From the NCBI GenBank assembly GCA_937934295.1, contig CALHAI010000002.1, positions 118,501 through 182,500 on the forward strand: a stretch of DNA of 64,000 bases, written 5' to 3'. Each line of letters opens with the position of its first letter. Position 1 is the stretch's first letter. A program made the position numbers and the translations under genes. Shown piece after piece: positions 52,260 to 61,650 of the stretch. The stretch comes from an uncultured Blastocatellia bacterium. GTDB lineage: Bacteria; Acidobacteriota; Blastocatellia; HR10. The notes beneath the pieces are model-generated. The model had not been told where the DNA came from. It saw nothing but the letters and a program-made list of their open reading frames with translations, and did no database searches.

Positions 52260-54701
52260 TCAGCCATTTGCTGACGGCGATTCGGGCGATCGCGCTGCAT
52301 CGGCTGCGCCTCTTCGCGCGCCCTTTCGACCGTACTGCGCCAGCTTGCGGTAGAGCGTCTTCCGCCCGATCTTCAGAAGCTCGGCGGTTCGACTCTTATG
52401 CCCGCCGGTGAAATCGAGCGTTTGCAGGATGAGGCGTCGCTCGACCTCCTCAAGAGGAGTACCGACGGGAATCTCCACGACCGGCGGAGTAGGCCACTCT
52501 CTCGCCTCCTCAGAGACCGGCAGGCTCCGAAGGGATTCGGGCAAGCTGTCCAACGTGACCACCGGACCGGTCGTGCGCGCGACGGCCTGTTCGATGACGG
52601 CCTCCAGCTCGCGGATTCCCCCTGGCCAAGCGTACTGCCGCAAGCGTTCGAGCACGGGCCCGCTCAGCTCCAAGCGCGGACGCGCGTACTTATGCCGATA
52701 CAACTCCAGGAAATGCAGGGCGAGGGGATAGACATATTCGGGGCGCTCACGAAGTGGCGGCATCAGGGACTCCAGCAGAATGCGTCGCTCAACCTCTTCC
52801 ATCGGCGCGCCGATTTCGGATTCGCTGCTTGTAGCTCCCGCACCGCGACGCACCAATTCCGGCAGATCGTTGACCGTGATCATGCGTCCGGCAGCCAGAA
52901 TGACGGCGCGCTCGATGGCGTTCTCCAACTCGCGCACGTTGCCCGGCCAATCGTAGCTCTCCAAAAGCTCCAATGCCTTTTGCGTGATCCCCGCCACGCG
53001 CTTGCCCGACTTCTTCTGGTACAGCTTGATGAAGTGGATGACGAGTGGTCGAATGTCCTCTCGCCGCTCGCGCAAGGGCGGGATGTGGATGGGGTAGACG
53101 TTCAAGCGGTAAAAGAGATCGAGCCGAAACTTCCCGGCCTCAACGGCTTTTTGCAAATCCACATTCGTGGCCGCGATGATGCGCACATTGGTCTTGATGA
53201 CCTGATTCCCCCCGATGCGCGTGAACTCGCCGTCTTGAAGCACACGCAGGAGCTTGACCTGCGCGCTCGGGCTCAACTCCCCGATCTCATCCAGAAAGAG
53301 CGTGCCGCCGTTGGCCTCCTCGAATTTTCCGATGCGGCGCGCACGCGCATCGGTGAAGGCGCCACGCTCGTGTCCGAACAGCTCCGTCTCCAATAAGGCC
53401 TCCGGCAACGCGCCGCAGTTGATCTTGATGAACGGCTTATCGGCGCGACGACTGTTGTAATGGATGAGGTCGGCGATCAGCTCCTTCCCCACGCCCGATT
53501 CCCCTTGCAGGAGTACGGTCGTCGAGCTATCGGCGACGTGCAGGGCCATCTCGATGCAACGTTTGATCTTGTCGCTCACGCCGATGATCGGCCACGCCGC
53601 TTGCGTCCCCCGCAATTCCTGGCGCAAGCGCACGACCTCCGCGCTCAACTGATCCTTCTCCAGCGCCAGCGCGATCTGATTGGCGATCCCCTCGACGAGC
53701 CCGATCTCATGGACGGTCACACGAGCTGTCGGTCGCCGCCACGCCAAGAGGAGGGCTCCGAAGGCGCGATCCTTAATCAAGATGGGGACCAACAGCGCGA
53801 GCTGCGCCCCGCCAAGCACCTCGTGCAAGAAAGCGTGAGCCGCTGCGCCCTCAGCCACTTCCACTCGACAAGCGCGCTTCTCAGCGAAGGCGCGTTGCAG
53901 GATCGGATATTGTTCGAGGGCAACCTCCGTGACCGAGAGCGTATGCGCCGCTCGCCCGCGCACCGTATCCAAGCCCAAGCGCACGCCCGCCGCGTCCAAA
54001 ACCGCCAAACATCCCACATCCGCCCCCACCAACTCTAACGCGCGATCTATGACCAGGGCTGTGACCTCCAGCAAGTCTCCGCTCCGATTGATCTCGTTGG
54101 CGATCTCCAGAAGCGCGCGCGTGATCGTGGCCTCTTTCTCCTTCTCCATGTAGAGCCGTGTGTACTCGTATCCAATGGCCACCTGTCGGGCGATGGATTC
54201 GATGAAGCCGATCTCCTCGGGCAACCACCGATGCGGGCGACGGCAGTGATGCAGCCCGATCAGCCCGAGCACTTCCGATTTGCGCACGACAGGGACAATC
54301 AACAGCGAGCGCGTCTGGGTCAGCTCCACGATCCGCGCCAGGACGGGATCCAAGCGCAGCGAGGCCGTATCGTCTATGGCGATCGGCCGGGTGAGGTCCA
54401 CGCGCCCCTCCAGCGCCGACAACTCCACCGGAATCTTCATCCCCAACATCGAGGGGATATCCGGGTCAGCGCGATATTCGTACTCGATGCGCAGCTCTCC
54501 CGCTTGCGAACGCGCGACCAAATGGCACCGATCCACTTCCATCAGCTTCCCCAGCTCATCGGTCGCGGCCTTCAAGAACTTCTCCAGATCAATGAGCTGG
54601 CCCGCCTCCGGATTCAGGCGGTCAATGATGGCATCGCGCGCCTGATACATGCGCAGGCGCTTCTCCAGCGTCAAGCCGCCGGTCTTCATCACCTGCGACA
54701 T
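52260..54701 (-). CDS. Sigma-54-dependent activator with two GAF domains and a duplicated AAA+ lid
   Basis: An 813-residue regulator. Two GAF-like sensor domains cover about residues 20-180 and 190-345. The AAA+ domain (about 370-545) has GESGVGKELIA (Walker A, 400-410), GHERGAFTDARARR, where the sigma-54 contact loop reads GAFTDA instead of GAFTGA, and FLDEIGELS (Walker B). Residues 541-646 hold the lid: PPLRERREDIRPLV...DWPGNVRELENAIERAV...MEEVERRILLESL. The same unit is repeated at 648-762 (PPLRERPEYVYPLALHF...AWPGGIRELEAVIEQAV...LEEVERRLILQTL), and only then comes the Fis-type helix-turn-helix (GGHKSRTAELLKIGRKTLYRKL). GGGAGGTA precedes the ATG. It would drive sigma-54 promoters on an unknown cue; glnE lies downstream. 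Confidence 0.88.
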   Translation of the reverse strand: MSQVMKTGGLTLEKRLRMYQARDAIIDRLNPEAGQLIDLEKFLKAATDELGKLMEVDRCHLVARSQAGELRIEYEYRADPDIPSMLGMKIPVELSALEGRVDLTRPIAIDDTASLRLDPVLARIVELTQTRSLLIVPVVRKSEVLGLIGLHHCRRPHRWLPEEIGFIESIARQVAIGYEYTRLYMEKEKEATITRALLEIANEINRSGDLLEVTALVIDRALELVGADVGCLAVLDAAGVRLGLDTVRGRAAHTLSVTEVALEQYPILQRAFAEKRACRVEVAEGAAAHAFLHEVLGGAQLALLVPILIKDRAFGALLLAWRRPTARVTVHEIGLVEGIANQIALALEKDQLSAEVVRLRQELRGTQAAWPIIGVSDKIKRCIEMALHVADSSTTVLLQGESGVGKELIADLIHYNSRRADKPFIKINCGALPEALLETELFGHERGAFTDARARRIGKFEEANGGTLFLDEIGELSPSAQVKLLRVLQDGEFTRIGGNQVIKTNVRIIAATNVDLQKAVEAGKFRLDLFYRLNVYPIHIPPLRERREDIRPLVIHFIKLYQKKSGKRVAGITQKALELLESYDWPGNVRELENAIERAVILAAGRMITVNDLPELVRRGAGATSSESEIGAPMEEVERRILLESLMPPLRERPEYVYPLALHFLELYRHKYARPRLELSGPVLERLRQYAWPGGIRELEAVIEQAVARTTGPVVTLDSLPESLRSLPVSEEAREWPTPPVVEIPVGTPLEEVERRLILQTLDFTGGHKSRTAELLKIGRKTLYRKLAQYGRKGARRGAADAARSPESPSANG
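52419..53081 (-). repeat. Tandem duplication of the AAA+ lid coding segment
   Basis: Copy 1 is coded by 52764-53081 (residues 541-646), copy 2 by 52419-52760 (residues 648-761). Both run from PPLRER to the EEVERR helix; copy 2 is diverged (for example WPGGIREL for WPGNVREL). Confidence 0.75.
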
Positions 54702-54775
54702 CTTCGCTTACCTCCCGCGAGCGAGACGATCGGATCGCGCGGTGCCGCGTGCCCTTCCTCCTCCACGATCGCCCC

Positions 54776-55576
54776 TCAGCGCATCACGAACGCATACCAT
54801 GCGGTCTTCCCCCCGACCCACACTCCCCAGAGCGCGAAGACCAAAATGGCCGATTTCCACACCGAGAGCTTGCGCGAGATGGCCGAGAGTCCAATCGAGG
54901 CCAAGATGAGGAACCAGATCGTGAAAATGTCCAACGAGGTCGTGAACGCGAACAGCGCCGGATGCGTCCTCTCTGGCGAGAGACCGAGCATCGCTCCCAG
55001 ATTAGTCACCACCCAGCTCTCGGGATTGGTCGGATCAAGCAGCTCCGGATCGCGAAGCGAGAGGACGAGGATGCCCAAGAGCGCGCCCACGCTGGAGGTC
55101 ACGCCGTAGGACCAACTCACGATCGAGAACGTCTTCTTGAACGTCGTCTCCGCCTGCAGCAGCAACAGCCCTAGGAAGAAGACCCCGGCCAGAAAGAGCG
55201 CCACGATCGGGATGACGGCGACAGGCAACAGAGCAAAGAATCGGAATAAGCGCGCTTGCCTCTCGACCTGTCGGTCCAACGCTTCCTGAGGCGGTTTGGC
55301 CGCCCCTTGCCTCTCCAGCGCCTCTTCGATCCGTTGCCGGATGAATTCCTTGTAACGCGCCTCGAAATTCGGAACGCGGAATTGCAGCAGGAAGATGGAG
55401 GCGGACGAGAGCACAATCGTCACGATCAGGATGAACGCCCAGGTCGGACGTCGGGCGATGTCGGCGAAGGTCTCCGCCGGCGAGACGATGATGCCGAAGA
55501 CTCGACTCAGAGGACCAAGAGGAGGACGTTCCTCCCCCGCGCCGGAGACTTCATGCGATCGCTCCTGTTCTGTCAT
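54776..55576 (-). CDS. Yip1-domain membrane protein
   Basis: A 266-residue protein whose amino end (LSRVFGIIVSPAETFADIARRPTW) is typical of bacterial Yip1-family proteins, followed by about five membrane segments (roughly residues 47-66, 112-137, 150-175, 210-235 and 240-262) and a charged helix between the first and second. The function of bacterial Yip1 proteins is not known; in eukaryotes relatives act in vesicle traffic. It lies 74 bases upstream of the sigma-54 activator on the same strand and may share its transcript. Confidence 0.75.
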   Translation of the reverse strand: MTEQERSHEVSGAGEERPPLGPLSRVFGIIVSPAETFADIARRPTWAFILIVTIVLSSASIFLLQFRVPNFEARYKEFIRQRIEEALERQGAAKPPQEALDRQVERQARLFRFFALLPVAVIPIVALFLAGVFFLGLLLLQAETTFKKTFSIVSWSYGVTSSVGALLGILVLSLRDPELLDPTNPESWVVTNLGAMLGLSPERTHPALFAFTTSLDIFTIWFLILASIGLSAISRKLSVWKSAILVFALWGVWVGGKTAWYAFVMR

Positions 55577-55755
55577 GATTCGGCCTCCCGAACCCAGTAC
55601 TCGTCACCTGGTGGCGGCGATAGAGTCTAGCGCAAAAGGCGCTGTCAAGGGAAGGTGCGATCGCCCACGCGCTGGCAGACCCCCGGATGTGGCCCGACTC
55701 AAGGTGCCGCTTGCGGGAGCAAGCGACCGAATTCCACCCAAAGCGAGCACGCTTT

Positions 55756-55798
55756 TGCTATAATGCCCCTCCTTATGGGCTGTCTCCCTGTGGGGCAT
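55756..55798 (+). promoter_or_regulatory. Extended -10 promoter and inverted repeat ahead of the metal efflux operon
   Basis: TGC-TATAAT (55756-55764) is an exact extended -10 element; no good -35 is present. The inverted repeat ATGCCCC (55763-55769) with GGGGCAT (55792-55798) begins inside it and may be an operator or a leader hairpin. The first ATG is at 55829. Confidence 0.55.
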
Positions 55799-55828
55799 CA
55801 AGAGTAGGTTCTCAGAGGAGGCCAAGGC

Positions 55829-57160
55829 ATGAGGAAGATTCTCGCTCTCATCGGCATCGGGTGGTTCACGTGGGGATATGGGTTGTGTGCCTCCTTGAAC
55901 GCGCAAGAGGTCACGACGGCGGCGCACTCACCGCAAGCGGAGCCGCCACGCGTACCGGCCTCGCTCACGCTCGCGGCAGCGCTCGAGTACGCGCGTCGGT
56001 GGCATCCGCATCTGCAGGCCGCGCGGGAGCAGGTTCGCATGGCTCAGAGCGAGGCCCTGACGGCTCGCCTGCATCCGAACCCCACGTTCACCTTCAGCGG
56101 TGAGAACATCACCCGAACGGACCGCGAGCAGGAGTGGTTCGCCTTCTTCTCCCAGACGATCGAGACCGGCGGCAAGCGCGAACGACGTCGTGACATCGCC
56201 GAATGGACGGTGCGCGCCGCCGAAGCGGCCGCCCAAGAAGCCGAGCGACGCCTCCTCACGGAGGTGAAGCTCGCCTATGAACGCACCCTCCTGGAGCGCG
56301 CGCGATGGGAGCTGGCGCGCGAAAATCTTGAAACCTTTCGGCAGATCGTGCGGTATAACGAAGTGCGCGTCGCCGAAGGGTACACAGCCGAGGGCGATCT
56401 GATCAAAGTTCGATTGGAAGCGCAGCGCGCGGAGTTCGCCCTGCGGCGGGCGCAACTGGAATACGAACAGGCGAAGATCGCGCTGCTTCGAGCGATGGGC
56501 GCCACGTCGTTCGATCTCGAGTTCGAGCTGCGCGAGGAGCTGACGTTCGAGCCGGTGTCGTTTCAAGCGGACGAGTTGGAGCGGGCGGCCGTGGAGCGTC
56601 CGGAAGCCGTGCGTGCCCGCGCGGAGGTGGAACGAGCGTATGCGCTGTGGCAATTGGAACGGGCACGCGCCAAACCCGACCTCGTGGCCTCATTCGGGTA
56701 CAAGCGCCTCGGCCTGAACAATACGCTTTATGGCGCGGTGAGCCTGCCGCTGCCGATCTTCAATCGCAATCAAGGGGGGATCGAACGCGCCGAGGCTCAG
56801 TGGCGACAGGCGGAGGCCGAGTGGCGGCTCGTGCGAGGGGAGATCCTGGCCGAATTGGCCGCGGCGCGCCGCGCTGTCGAAATCGCGGCCGAACAGGTCG
56901 AGAGCTTGCGCCGCGATTTCCTGCAGCGCGCTGAAGACGCCCGCGCCGTCGCTTTGGCCGCGTATCGGGAAGGGGCGGCCGATCTCCTCATCTTGCTCGA
57001 AGCGCAACGGGCGCATACGGCAGCACGCGAGTTGTATCTGCAAGCGCTCTACGAATACCGGCGGGCTCTTCATGAACTGGAACGGGCGACGGGACTCGAA
57101 CGGCTGCCACGCGGTGTGCGCCCTCCGACCTCCTCCGAAGCCTCGCGCGTATCGCCGTGA
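55829..57160 (+). CDS. TolC-family outer-membrane efflux protein (CzcC-like)
   Basis: A 443-residue protein with a signal segment (about residues 4-22) and the two-repeat helical make-up of TolC proteins: LTLAAALEYARRWHPHLQAAREQVRMAQ...ARLHPNPTFTFSGEN and later PEAVRARAEVERAYALWQLERARAKPDLVASFGYKR...VSLPLPIFNRNQGGIERAE. The last motif is usual in CzcC-type channels. It forms the outer-membrane duct of an RND pump. AGAGGAGGCC precedes the ATG. The adaptor gene follows after 15 bases. Confidence 0.9.
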   Translation: MRKILALIGIGWFTWGYGLCASLNAQEVTTAAHSPQAEPPRVPASLTLAAALEYARRWHPHLQAAREQVRMAQSEALTARLHPNPTFTFSGENITRTDREQEWFAFFSQTIETGGKRERRRDIAEWTVRAAEAAAQEAERRLLTEVKLAYERTLLERARWELARENLETFRQIVRYNEVRVAEGYTAEGDLIKVRLEAQRAEFALRRAQLEYEQAKIALLRAMGATSFDLEFELREELTFEPVSFQADELERAAVERPEAVRARAEVERAYALWQLERARAKPDLVASFGYKRLGLNNTLYGAVSLPLPIFNRNQGGIERAEAQWRQAEAEWRLVRGEILAELAAARRAVEIAAEQVESLRRDFLQRAEDARAVALAAYREGAADLLILLEAQRAHTAARELYLQALYEYRRALHELERATGLERLPRGVRPPTSSEASRVSP

Positions 57161-57175
57161 AAGGAGAGGAGAAAC

Positions 57176-58420
57176 GTGCGCTCAAATCGAGCACAAGGGA
57201 TCCCTCATCGCTGGTTGCTGCTGCTGGTGGTCGTGGGTCTGGCCGCCGGACTGGCCGCGCGATACTTCCTTCGCTCGTCGGAGCGGGAGGCCACTTCGAT
57301 GGAGGCCGATCCGAGGGTGAATGCCAGTGATACGGCGACCACTGTCGTCACCCTTTCCCCGGATGCTTTAGCTCGCAGTGACGTTCAGATCATCGCGGTC
57401 ACGCGACGTCCCCTGCCGCAGGAGCTTCGTGTGACCGGGCGCGTGCAGATCGATGAAGATCGAGCGGCGCGCATTGGCTCTCCGGTCGAAGGGCGCGTCA
57501 CGCGCGTTCTGGCGACGGTGGGCGCTCGCGTGAAGGCCGGGCAGCCCCTGCTCGTGCTGCACAGCCACGAGCTGGCGGCCGCGCGCAGCGATTATGAGAA
57601 GGCCCGAGCGGCCGTCGCGCGGGCGGAGAAAGCGCTCGCTTACGCCCAGGCCGAGCTGGAACGTGCGAATCGGCTCCTGGAGGCCAAAGCGATCTCTCGT
57701 CGTGAACAACTGCGCGCGGCGGCCGATCTGGTGGCCGCCCAGGCCGAATTCGAACAAGCGCAGGCGGAGTTGCGCCGCGCCGAAGAATTCCTGCATCATC
57801 TGGGCGCATGGCCTGAAGTGAGCGACGAAGTCCTCATTCGCGCTCCCATCGAAGGCGTTGTGCTGGAGCGGCGCGTGACCGTCGGGACGGTCGTGACGCC
57901 CTCAATGGATTTGCTGACGATCGCCGATCTCTCGACGCTCTGGGTGATCGCTGAGGTCCCCGAGCCACAGGCGGCGCGTATTCGTCCCGGCCAGCTGGTC
58001 TCCATCTCTGTCGCCGCTTTCGCCAGGGAGCGCTTTCCGGGCCGCGTCACCCACATCGGCGAAGTGCTCGATCCGCAAACCCGCACGGTCCGCGTACGCT
58101 GCGTCGTCCAAAATCGGCGAGAGCGCCTGCGCCCGGAGATGTATGCCACGATCACCATCACCCTAGGAATGACCGCACCGCAATTGGTCATCCCTCGCGA
58201 AGCCGTACAAGAGGTCAGCGGCGAATCCATCGTCTTTGTGGAAATCGCGCCGGGCCGCTTCGAGAAACGTCGCGTTCGATTGGGCCTCTCCGCCACTCTG
58301 CCCGACGGCGAATTCGTCGAAGTGACCAGCGGCCTGCGCGAAGGCGAGCGCATCGTCGCGCGCGGCAGCTTCTGGTTGAAGTCCGAGCTGTTGAAGGCCG
58401 TGATCCAGGAGGAGCCATGA
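57176..58420 (+). CDS. Efflux RND periplasmic adaptor (membrane fusion protein, CzcB-like)
   Basis: A 414-residue adaptor starting at GTG 57176, with AAAGGAGAGG ahead of it. One membrane/signal segment (about residues 12-28). The two lipoyl half-motifs are ARIGSPVEGRVTRVLATVGARVKAGQPLLVLHS and LIRAPIEGVVLERRVTVGTVVTPSMDLLTIADLSTLW, separated by a helical hairpin (about residues 135-205). A beta-barrel and membrane-proximal domain with GRVTHIGEVLDPQTRTVRVRCVV follow. No His-rich metal tail is present. It joins the RND pump to the outer channel. Confidence 0.9.
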   Translation: MRSNRAQGIPHRWLLLLVVVGLAAGLAARYFLRSSEREATSMEADPRVNASDTATTVVTLSPDALARSDVQIIAVTRRPLPQELRVTGRVQIDEDRAARIGSPVEGRVTRVLATVGARVKAGQPLLVLHSHELAAARSDYEKARAAVARAEKALAYAQAELERANRLLEAKAISRREQLRAAADLVAAQAEFEQAQAELRRAEEFLHHLGAWPEVSDEVLIRAPIEGVVLERRVTVGTVVTPSMDLLTIADLSTLWVIAEVPEPQAARIRPGQLVSISVAAFARERFPGRVTHIGEVLDPQTRTVRVRCVVQNRRERLRPEMYATITITLGMTAPQLVIPREAVQEVSGESIVFVEIAPGRFEKRRVRLGLSATLPDGEFVEVTSGLREGERIVARGSFWLKSELLKAVIQEEP

Positions 58421-58463
58421 GCCGAACGCCCATCTGGACGGGCGACGCACGTCCGGTGTCACT

Positions 58464-61400
58464 ATGATTCGCGCCCTGATTCACTTCTCCCTTGAGCAGC
58501 GCGTACTCGTTCTCGCGCTCACGTTGCTTGTGGGTGGAATCGGTTTATGGGCGCTCAGTACGCTCCCGGTCGATGCCTTTCCGGACTTGACCAACATCCA
58601 GGTCAATATCGTGGCGGAAGCGCCGGGTTTGGCAGCGGCTGAAGTCGAGCAATTGGTGACTTTTCCCATCGAGAGTGCCATGATGGGCTTGCCCCGCACA
58701 GAACAAGTGCGCTCGATCTCGAAATTCGGCCTTTCGATCGTCACGGTCGTCTTCGAGGACGGTGTGGACATTTACTTCGCGCGGCAGCGCGTGGCCGAAC
58801 GCTTGCAAGAGGTCAAGGCGTGGCTGCCCAAAGGCGTTGAACCGACGCTCGGCCCCGTCGCGACGGCCTTCGGCGAGATCTATCAGTACACGGTCGAAGG
58901 CAAGGGGTATAGCCTCATGGAGCTGAAGACGCTCCACGATTGGGTGATCCGACCGCAACTTCGCACTATCCCCGGCGTGAGCGAAGTGAACTCCTGGGGA
59001 GGATTCATCCGCCAATATCACGTCCTGGTGGACCCGGAACGTCTGCTCGCCTACGGCCTGACGCTCCAGGAGGTCTACGATGCCATCGCCCGCAGCAATG
59101 CGAACTTCGGCGGGGGGTACATCGAGCGAGGGGCCGAAGCCTATATCCTTCGAGGCCTGGGCCGCTTGCGCTCAGCCGATGATCTGCGCAACGTGATCCT
59201 CACGGCCAAAGCGGGTGTCCCTGTGCGCGTGGCCGATGTGGCGACGGTGGACGTGGGGCCAGCGCTTCGCCATGGGGCTGTGACCAAAAATGGGACGGGC
59301 GAGGTCGTCTCCGGCATGGTTATCATGACCAAGGGCGAGGACTCCAAGCGCGTCATCGAACGAATCAAGGAACGACTGCGCGAGATCGAACGGACGCTGC
59401 CTCCGGGCGTGCGGGTCGTGCCCTTTTATGATCAAACGGAGCTGATTCAGCGGACGACGCGCACAATGGCGATGAACCTCATCAAGGGAGGGTTGCTGGT
59501 CATCCTCATCCTCTTCCTCTTCCTGCACGATCTGCGCGCGGCGGTGATCGTCGCGGCTGTCATCCCGCTCTCGATGCTCGCGGCGTTCATCGGGATGCGT
59601 GCGCTGGGGCTTTCGGCGAACCTGATGAGCCTGGGAGCGATCGACTTCGGCTTGCTCGTGGATGGCGCCGTCGTCATGATCGAGAACTTCATGCGACGGC
59701 GCGCCCTGCGAGGCGGCTCTGAGGTCCCCGCCACGGAGCTCATGCGCGAGAGCGCCCTGGAAGTTGCGCGCCCGATGGTCTTCGGCGTCTTCATCATCCT
59801 GGTCGTCTATTGGCCAATCTTCGCCCTTCAGGGGATGGAAGCGCGTATGTTTCGGCCGATGGCGCTGACGGTCAGCTTGGCTCTCTTCGCCTCGCTTGTC
59901 CTTGCGCTCACGTTCGTTCCGGCGCTCGGCAGTGTGCTCGGCGCCCGGATGAGCGCGCCCGGGCGCGATCGGCTCTTCGAGCGCATGCAGCAGGCGTATC
60001 GGCGCGCGGTGCTGCAGGCGCTGCAACATCGCCGCTTGACCGTTGGCGCGGCAGCTCTGCTGATTGCGCTGGCACTCCTTGTGCTCTCGCGACTGGGGAC
60101 AGAATTCATGCCCGAACTGGACGAAGGCGCCTTGCTCATTGAGACGCGCCGCCTCCCCTCGATCTCCTTGAGCGAATCGGTGGAGATCGCCGGCCGCATC
60201 GAACGACTCCTTCTGGAATTCCCCGAGGTCAAGATGGTCGTGACCAAGATCGGACGCCCTGATCTGGCGACCGAGGCCATGGGGATGTATCAGGGCGATG
60301 TCTACGTGTTGCTGAAGCCGCGCCAGGTGTGGCGCACGGCGCGAACGCGTGAGGAGTTGATCGAAGCCCTGGATCGGCGATTGCGCGAGATTCCGGGCAT
60401 CACTTACAACTTCACGCAGCCGCTGGCCATGCGCCTGGACGAGGTCGTCTCCGGCGTCCGCTCAGATGTCGCCGTGAAGCTCTTCGGCGAGGATCCGAAG
60501 ACGCTGCTGGAGCTGGCCGAGACGATCCAACGCCTTCTGGAACGCCTTCCCGGAGCCGCCGATGTTCAAATCGAACCGATGCTCGGCGCGCGCGAGCTGC
60601 GCTTGGAGCTGAACCGAGCGGAGATGGCCCGTTTCGGCATCTCGGTGGACGACATCGCACGCCTTGTGGAGATAGCCATCGGGGGGAAAGTCGCCACACA
60701 GATCATCGCCGATGCCGCGTCGCGCGAGGGTTCGGAGAATCCTTCGACCGAGAGGGGCTCGATCTTCAGCGCGCCGCGCATAGATATCCTTGTACGCCTG
60801 CCCGAGGTCCATCGCCGTGATCCACAGACGATCGGTCAGCTCCTGCTGCAGGCGCCTGCCGGAGAACGCGTGCCGCTCGCCCGATTGGCCCGGATCGTGA
60901 CGGCCGAAGGCCCCGAAGTCATCAATCGCGAGAACGTGACGCGCCGCATTGTGATCCAAGCTAACGTGCGCGGCCGCGACTTGGGGGGATTCGTCAAGGA
61001 AGCCCAAGAGCGCCTTCAGCGCAAACTGCGCCTCCCGCCGGGCTACTATATCGCGTGGGGAGGACAATTCGAGAATCAACAGCGCGCCATGCGGCGGCTT
61101 CGCTTGATCATCCCGCTGGTGATCTTTCTCATCTTCCTGCTCCTATTTGCATCCTTCAATGACCTGCCCCGCGCTCTCCTGATCATGGTCAATCTTCCCT
61201 TCGCACTTGTCGGTGGCATCGCTGCGCTCTGGTTGCGCGGCTTGAACGTGAGCCTCTCAGCCGCTGTCGGCTTCATCGCTCTGTTCGGCATCGCTGTCTT
61301 GAACGGATTGGTCATGGTGAGTGCCATCAACCGACTGCGCGGGCAGGGCGTCTCGCTGCGACAGGCGGTCGTAGATGGCGCGACGATACGCCTGCGCCCA

Positions 61401-61634
61401 GTCTTGATGACGGCGCTTGTCGCCAGCTTGGGCTTCATCCCCATGGCGACGTCTACCGCTCCCGGCGCGGAGGTGCAGCGTCCTTTGGCCACCGTGGTCA
61501 TCGGCGGATTGATCAGCTCCACGATGCTGACGCTCTTCGTCCTCCCCCTCCTTTACGAGTGGATGGAGCGAAATCGCCAGCGACGACGCCGGCCGAGCCC
61601 CAAGCGGGGGCACCGCGAACCCATTGGCCGATGA
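58464..61634 (+). CDS. czcA: Heavy-metal efflux RND transporter, CzcA type
   Basis: A 1056-residue pump with twelve membrane segments and two large periplasmic loops. It begins FSLEQRVLVLALTLLVGGIG and PVDAFPDLTNIQVNI. The fourth membrane segment has IDFGLLVDGAVVMIENFMRR, the DFG-DGA-EN pattern of the divalent Co/Zn/Cd/Ni (HME1) pumps rather than Cu/Ag CusA. Met-rich sites typical of CusA were not noticed. Other blocks: PGVSEVNSWGG, RFG-type ELDEGALLIETRRLPSISL, and RPVLMTALVASLGFIPMA near the end. The substrate is likely a divalent metal; proton driven. Its ribosome site is weak, so translation may be coupled to the adaptor 43 bases upstream. Confidence 0.9.
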   Translation: MIRALIHFSLEQRVLVLALTLLVGGIGLWALSTLPVDAFPDLTNIQVNIVAEAPGLAAAEVEQLVTFPIESAMMGLPRTEQVRSISKFGLSIVTVVFEDGVDIYFARQRVAERLQEVKAWLPKGVEPTLGPVATAFGEIYQYTVEGKGYSLMELKTLHDWVIRPQLRTIPGVSEVNSWGGFIRQYHVLVDPERLLAYGLTLQEVYDAIARSNANFGGGYIERGAEAYILRGLGRLRSADDLRNVILTAKAGVPVRVADVATVDVGPALRHGAVTKNGTGEVVSGMVIMTKGEDSKRVIERIKERLREIERTLPPGVRVVPFYDQTELIQRTTRTMAMNLIKGGLLVILILFLFLHDLRAAVIVAAVIPLSMLAAFIGMRALGLSANLMSLGAIDFGLLVDGAVVMIENFMRRRALRGGSEVPATELMRESALEVARPMVFGVFIILVVYWPIFALQGMEARMFRPMALTVSLALFASLVLALTFVPALGSVLGARMSAPGRDRLFERMQQAYRRAVLQALQHRRLTVGAAALLIALALLVLSRLGTEFMPELDEGALLIETRRLPSISLSESVEIAGRIERLLLEFPEVKMVVTKIGRPDLATEAMGMYQGDVYVLLKPRQVWRTARTREELIEALDRRLREIPGITYNFTQPLAMRLDEVVSGVRSDVAVKLFGEDPKTLLELAETIQRLLERLPGAADVQIEPMLGARELRLELNRAEMARFGISVDDIARLVEIAIGGKVATQIIADAASREGSENPSTERGSIFSAPRIDILVRLPEVHRRDPQTIGQLLLQAPAGERVPLARLARIVTAEGPEVINRENVTRRIVIQANVRGRDLGGFVKEAQERLQRKLRLPPGYYIAWGGQFENQQRAMRRLRLIIPLVIFLIFLLLFASFNDLPRALLIMVNLPFALVGGIAALWLRGLNVSLSAAVGFIALFGIAVLNGLVMVSAINRLRGQGVSLRQAVVDGATIRLRPVLMTALVASLGFIPMATSTAPGAEVQRPLATVVIGGLISSTMLTLFVLPLLYEWMERNRQRRRRPSPKRGHREPIGR

Positions 61635-61650
61635 GCGCGCTGCGGCTAAC

